Source: Planctomycetota bacterium (lineage in GTDB: Bacteria > Planctomycetota > Phycisphaerae > SM23-33). Taken from it: a stretch of 64,000 bases of DNA. The position numbers were made by a program, and so were the translations under genes. A model generated the notes under the pieces. That model was not told where the DNA came from and did not search any database. It worked only from the letters and a program-made list of their open reading frames with translations. The DNA is taken from positions 250,891 to 314,890 of the forward strand of contig JAKJER010000002.1 of the NCBI GenBank assembly GCA_022705325.1, written 5' to 3'. Below, in pieces: positions 60,605-64,000 of the stretch (positions within the stretch are counted from its first letter, which is position 1; each line of letters starts with the position of its first letter).

Positions 60605-61255
60605 ATGGCCAAGAAATACAAACTGACTCGCCCCGAGCTCAAGCGTCAGCGCGACGCGCTCCATCGTTTCGAGCGCTATCTGCCCATGCTCAAGCTCAAA
60701 CAGCAGCAGTTGCAGATGACGCTCCGCGACGTCAATCGCCTGCTCCGCGAGGCCGACGAAGCCGTCCATCAGGCCCAGCAGGTCTTCCAGCCCTACCGGG
60801 CCGTCCTGGCGGACCTGGCCGGGCTGGACGTCCGCTCGCTGGCCGAGCCCGCCACCGTCCGAACCGCCACCCGAAACGTCGCCGGCGTGAATATCCCGGT
60901 GTACGAAGACGTGGAGTTTCCGCCCGTCACCTACAGCCTCTTCGCGACTCCGCCGTGGGTGGACCGGGCGCTGGCCGACCTCCGTGAACTGAACCGCCGC
61001 CTGGCCCTGGTCCGCGTCCTCCGCCAGCAGTACGAGTTGCTTCATCGCGAGTTGGTCAAAATCATCCAGCGGGTCAATCTCTTCGACAAGGTCAAGATCC
61101 CCGAGGCCCGCGAGACCATCCGTATCATCCGCATCAAGCTCGGCGACGAGATGACTGCTGCCGTCGGCCGCGCCAAGATCGCCAAGGGCAAGCTGACCGA
61201 GATCAGCAACGAGTCCGGCCTGCTGGAGGAGGCGGTGGAGGACCCGCAATCATGA
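60605..61255 (+). CDS. atpD: V-type ATPase subunit D
   Basis: A protein of 216 residues from the ATG at 60605. Two long coiled-coil helices (about 5-70 and 135-200; LKRQRDALHRFERYLPMLKL, RIIRIKLGDEMTAAVGRAKI) form the central rotor shaft. It begins one base after the end of the BNR_4 gene and ends in an ATGA overlap with subunit I, so translation is coupled on both sides. The BNR_4 insertion therefore did not disrupt the downstream reading. Confidence 0.92.
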   Translation: MAKKYKLTRPELKRQRDALHRFERYLPMLKLKQQQLQMTLRDVNRLLREADEAVHQAQQVFQPYRAVLADLAGLDVRSLAEPATVRTATRNVAGVNIPVYEDVEFPPVTYSLFATPPWVDRALADLRELNRRLALVRVLRQQYELLHRELVKIIQRVNLFDKVKIPEARETIRIIRIKLGDEMTAAVGRAKIAKGKLTEISNESGLLEEAVEDPQS

Positions 61256-63081
61256 TCGTCTCCATGCGAAGAGCGTTCATCGTCGCCCGCCAGGCCGACC
61301 GCAAGGCCCTGCTGGAGGCGCTCGCTCATGCGGGCCTGGTGCACATCCAGCCGATCGACCCGGCCAAGGCGGTGGCCGAGGAGCAAACCCTGGGCAGTCT
61401 CGATCGAGCCGCCCGGGCCATCCAGGTCCTTGGCGAGCACCAGCCCTCCGGCGACCGGCCGGCCTTGACGGCCGAACAGGCCGCAGACGAGGCCCTGCGC
61501 ATCCAACGCGAGCAGGCCGAGGCCCAGGCCCGCCTGGGAGCCCTGCACCGCCAGATCGACCACCTCGCCCTTTGGGGCGACGTGCAACTCGATCAATTCC
61601 GCCAGCTTGAACAGGCCGGAGTGAACGTTACGTTTCATTCCGTGCCGGCCCGGCAGGTTTCTGAGGTTCGCGCCGACGTCGTCCAGGTTCTGAGCGAACT
61701 GCCCGCCAAGCGGGTGCTGGTGGCCACAGTCATGCGGTCCGGGGAGGCGGCCATGCCGGAAGGCACCGAGCCCCTTCCCCTGCCGCAGCGCGACCGCCCC
61801 ACCCTGCGATCGGAAGCCGCCAAGATCGACCAAGCCATCCGCCAGCGACAGGCGCGCCTCGGCGAACTGGCGCACCTTCACAAGGACCTCCAGGACTGGC
61901 AGAATCGCCTGGCGCGACGGGCGCAGTTCGGCGCGGCCGAGCGAAGCGGGCTGGACAACCCGGACTTGTACGCGATCCAGGGTTGGGTGCCGCAGGACCA
62001 GGCCGACGGGCTGTCCGACGCCGTTCGGGCGGCGGGCGTGGAGGCCGCCGTGCAGACCGCACCGCCCACCGACGAGGACATCCCCCCCACGCTGGTGCGA
62101 TATCCCGCCTGGGCCAAGCCCATCAGCGGGCTGTTCGACATCCTGGGCACACTGCCCGGCTACCGCGAGTACGACGCCTCGCCCTTCTTCATGATCGCCC
62201 TGCCGATCTTCGCCGCCATGCTCATCGGCGACGCGGGCTATGGCCTGCTGTTCCTGCTGCCCTTGCTGTTCTACCGTAAGATGGCCGCCTCGATGGGCCC
62301 GGCCAAGGTGCAGTTGCTGGTGGTGTTCGGTGGCGCCACCGTGCTGTGGGGCATGTTGACGGCCACCTACTTCGGGCTCACGCCGGAGAATTTCGCCAAC
62401 GCCGGCTACGCGGGGCTTGCCCAGGTCATGACGGCCATCGCGCCGTTATGGGACCAGAACCCCGAGACCGTTCGCCAGATGCTCATCAAGCTCAGTTTCC
62501 TGATCGGAACGATCCACCTGACGCTGGCCCACCTGCGGAAGGCGGCCTTCCTGGCCCCCAGCCAGCAGGCATTGGCCGACGTCGGCTGGGCGATCTTCCT
62601 GTGGGGCATGCTGGGCCTTATCTGGCTGCTGTTCTTCGGCAAGACCGAACCGATGCCCGTCCCCATGGGCCTGATCTACGCCCTGCTGATCGTGGGCGGG
62701 TTGATGGCGGTTTCGTTCGCCTCGCCCCACCGCAACCTCGCCAAGCGGCTGGGTCTGGGCCTGGCCAATTCCCTCCTGCCTTTTCTGGGCACCTTCGGCG
62801 ACACCATGAGCTACATCCGCCTGATGGCCGTGGGCCTCGCCAGCTACTACATCGCCGCCGCCTTCAACAACCTGGGCGCCCAGGTGGCCCAGGCCATGAC
62901 CTGGGGCGTGGGCATCGTGATCGTGGTCCTGGGCCACGCCCTGAACGTCGGGCTGGCCATGATCGCCATCTTCGCCCACGGCGTGCGACTCAACATGCTC
63001 GAGTTCTCCAGCAATGCCGGCATCCAGTGGGCCGGCTATTCGTACAAACCCTTTGCCGTGACAACTATCGAGGAGTCTTGA
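61252..63081 (+). CDS. atpI: V-type ATPase subunit I (a subunit)
   Basis: A protein of 609 residues. The N-terminal half (about 1-290) is soluble and helical; the C-terminal half has seven to eight transmembrane helices. The essential half-channel arginine is probably R523, in GDTMSYIRLMAVGLASYYI. This is the stator part of the ion path. Its neighbour subunit K carries the ion-binding glutamate. Length is close to chlamydial and spirochaetal homologues. Confidence 0.92.
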   Translation: MIVSMRRAFIVARQADRKALLEALAHAGLVHIQPIDPAKAVAEEQTLGSLDRAARAIQVLGEHQPSGDRPALTAEQAADEALRIQREQAEAQARLGALHRQIDHLALWGDVQLDQFRQLEQAGVNVTFHSVPARQVSEVRADVVQVLSELPAKRVLVATVMRSGEAAMPEGTEPLPLPQRDRPTLRSEAAKIDQAIRQRQARLGELAHLHKDLQDWQNRLARRAQFGAAERSGLDNPDLYAIQGWVPQDQADGLSDAVRAAGVEAAVQTAPPTDEDIPPTLVRYPAWAKPISGLFDILGTLPGYREYDASPFFMIALPIFAAMLIGDAGYGLLFLLPLLFYRKMAASMGPAKVQLLVVFGGATVLWGMLTATYFGLTPENFANAGYAGLAQVMTAIAPLWDQNPETVRQMLIKLSFLIGTIHLTLAHLRKAAFLAPSQQALADVGWAIFLWGMLGLIWLLFFGKTEPMPVPMGLIYALLIVGGLMAVSFASPHRNLAKRLGLGLANSLLPFLGTFGDTMSYIRLMAVGLASYYIAAAFNNLGAQVAQAMTWGVGIVIVVLGHALNVGLAMIAIFAHGVRLNMLEFSSNAGIQWAGYSYKPFAVTTIEES

Positions 63082-63085
63082 ACAG

Positions 63086-63544
63086 ATGGAAATCTTTGGA
63101 CAATTGGGAATGGCGTTGGCATTCGGTCTGGGCGCGCTGGGCAGCGCCCTGGGTATCGGCACGGCCGGCCGGGCCGCCGCCGGGGCCTGGGCCAAGGAAG
63201 CCCGCGAGGGCAAGCCCCTGAACTTCGCCTACATCATCCTCACCGGCATGCCCCTGTCGCAGACGATTTACGGCTTCATCCTCATGCTGGTGGGGCTGGC
63301 GCCCGCCGTTGCCAATCCCGTCATCGCCGCCAAGTATCCCGGCGTGCTGCTGAGCATCGGCATGGCCGGCGGGATCGCCGAGCTGTTCAGCGCTTGGATG
63401 CAGGGTGCCATCGGCGCCGCCGCCTGCCGGGCCCTGAGCGAGGGCGAAGGCAAGGGCCTGGCCTTCATGATTATCGCCATGGGCATCGTGGAGACGGTCG
63501 GCCTGTTCGGCTTCGTCTTCCCGCTGCTGGTCATGCCCAGCTAG
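63086..63544 (+). CDS. atpK: V-type ATPase subunit K (c-ring), Na+-type ligands
   Basis: A protein of 152 residues with four transmembrane helices and a single ion-binding carboxylate, E136 (GIVETVGLF), as in V-type c-subunits formed by gene duplication. By alignment with Enterococcus hirae NtpK, Q59 (PLSQTIYG), Q106 (FSAWMQGAIG) and E136 match its Na+ ligands Gln65, Gln110 and Glu139, and S58 matches Thr64. This supports Na+ coupling. It is the last V-ATPase gene; a short hairpin (63545-63568) without U-tract follows. Confidence 0.9.
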   Translation: MEIFGQLGMALAFGLGALGSALGIGTAGRAAAGAWAKEAREGKPLNFAYIILTGMPLSQTIYGFILMLVGLAPAVANPVIAAKYPGVLLSIGMAGGIAELFSAWMQGAIGAAACRALSEGEGKGLAFMIIAMGIVETVGLFGFVFPLLVMPS

Positions 63545-63568
63545 CTTCCGGTTGGGCGCCGCCGGAAG
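63545..63568 (+). terminator. hairpin directly after the V-ATPase operon
   Basis: CTTCCGG and CCGGAAG pair over a ten-base loop, starting at the stop codon of atpK. It lacks a U-tract, so termination is uncertain. The following ~120 bases hold no supported gene. Confidence 0.4.
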
Positions 63569-63692
63569 GACGCGCGGCCCTACCGTGGGTTCGGCCGCCT
63601 GGCCGTGGAACCCGCGGCTCGGGGACGCGGTGCTTGCGGCGGTGTTCCAGCCAAACGGGCGACGATTTTCGCGGCAGACGTACCCTTTGGGC

Positions 63693-63721
63693 TTGACTCC
63701 CGCCGCTTGGCGGGATACTAT
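63693..63721 (+). promoter_or_regulatory. tRNA-Glu promoter with palindromic spacer
   Basis: TTGACT (63693-63698), 17 bases, then TACTAT (63716-63721). The spacer is almost entirely the perfect inverted repeat CCCGCC-GCTT-GGCGGG (63699-63714). The tRNA begins about 80 bases after the predicted start of transcription. Confidence 0.6.
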
Positions 63722-63808
63722 GATCGGACTTCAGGATGCCCGCTTCGGCGGGGCCTAGGCAGCCCTCCGGTGACGCACGCCGGGGGGAGGAACCGTACAA
63801 CAAACGAT

Positions 63809-63881
63809 GCCCCCATCGTCTAGCGGCCTAGGATCTCAGGTTCTCATCCTGGAGACAGGGGTTCGAGTCCCCTTGGGGGTA
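63809..63881 (+). tRNA. tRNA-Glu (anticodon CTC)
   Basis: The acceptor GCCCCCA pairs with TGGGGGT; the D-arm reads GTCTAGCGGCCTAGGA; the anticodon stem TCAGG/CCTGG encloses TTCTCAT with anticodon CTC; the T-arm is AGGGGTTCGAGTCCCCT. It reads GAG. The CCA end is not encoded. A strong hairpin terminator follows 8 bases later. Confidence 0.95.
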
Positions 63882-63888
63882 ATCGGTA

Positions 63889-63924
63889 GCGGGCCGGTGC
63901 AATCGCACTGGCCCGCGTTGTTTT
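63889..63924 (+). terminator. rho-independent terminator after tRNA-Glu
   Basis: GCGGGCCGGTGC and GCACTGGCCCGC form a 12-bp stem (one G-T pair) with loop AATC, followed by GTTGTTTT. It is the clearest intrinsic terminator in the window. Confidence 0.85.
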
Positions 63925-64000
63925 GCGCCAATTCGCACAACTCCCCCCTTTGAGTAGCGGGACGCCCCGTTCTCGGCTTTCTGAGAGCCAGGAAGAAGAG

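Noticed and set aside
63722..63808. Small RNA (4.5S or other) in the leader of tRNA-Glu
   Set aside because: A hairpin can be drawn around 63765-63792, but the SRP GGAA/AGCAG features and other known motifs are absent.
1..64000. CRISPR array, insertion sequence, prophage
   Set aside because: No regularly spaced repeats, transposase, integrase or phage genes were seen.

Overview
The window is GC-rich, densely coded bacterial chromosome, most likely from the phylum Planctomycetota and possibly a Phycisphaerae-related lineage. Support for this is the mix of twin-arginine Gfo/Idh/MocA oxidoreductases, secreted sulfatases, hydrazine-synthase-alpha-related dihaem proteins, H-X9-DG pseudopilins, a Gly/Cys-rich MJ0042-type zinc-ribbon membrane protein and a spirochaete/chlamydia-type V-ATPase operon. 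A double-cubane-cluster reductase and a V-ATPase with Na+-type ion ligands suggest an anaerobic or micro-oxic polysaccharide degrader. The assignment is inferred from gene content only.

Layout. 1-510: 5' part of a Gfo/Idh/MocA gene. 749-1657: secreted metallopeptidase-like protein. 1674-3885: bioA-bioD. 3981-5491: SAM hydrolase-like gene divergent from pcm. 5569-6998: exported aldo/keto reductase and a small anchored Ig/CarboxypepD-like protein. 7020-11155 (minus): double-cubane reductase, miaB, sulfatase. 11284-14376: giant dihaem PD40 protein. 14477-19836 (minus): LolD-like ATPase, VTT membrane protein, LolA-like protein, a secreted protein of unknown function, BatA/VWA-like protein. 19876-27891 (minus): a second giant dihaem protein with an FGE-like C-terminus, a Gfo/Idh/MocA protein and a HEAT-repeat protein. 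28016-32005: metallophosphoesterase, Gfo/Idh/MocA and zinc-ribbon membrane protein. 32100-35726: divergent STN/secretin-like lipoprotein and TPR protein. 35783-39607 (minus): Gfo/Idh/MocA, apt, ispE, dapA-like.

39746-44108 (minus) holds a Mla-type lipid-transport operon (permease, ATPase, MCE protein) preceded by a HEAT lipoprotein, an RsbW-type kinase and a STAS protein, which suggests a phospho-switch on the transporter. 44198-50537 is a carbohydrate region: sulfatase, PL26/RGLX-type rhamnogalacturonan exolyase, sialidase-fold protein. 50770-54527 has three H-X9-DG pseudopilin paralogues, with a DUF2089-type regulator plus membrane protein between the second and third; that pair has a near-perfect promoter overlapped by a palindrome.

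54653-63544 is a V-ATPase operon (E, DUF2764, A, B, D, I, K) interrupted between B and D by a gene for a secreted BNR_4 (ulvan-lyase-like) protein. A tRNA-Glu(CTC) with its own promoter and terminator closes the window. Several genes have a -10 hexamer only 7-10 bases from the start codon, suggesting leaderless mRNAs. Noncoding gaps are all under 300 bp.
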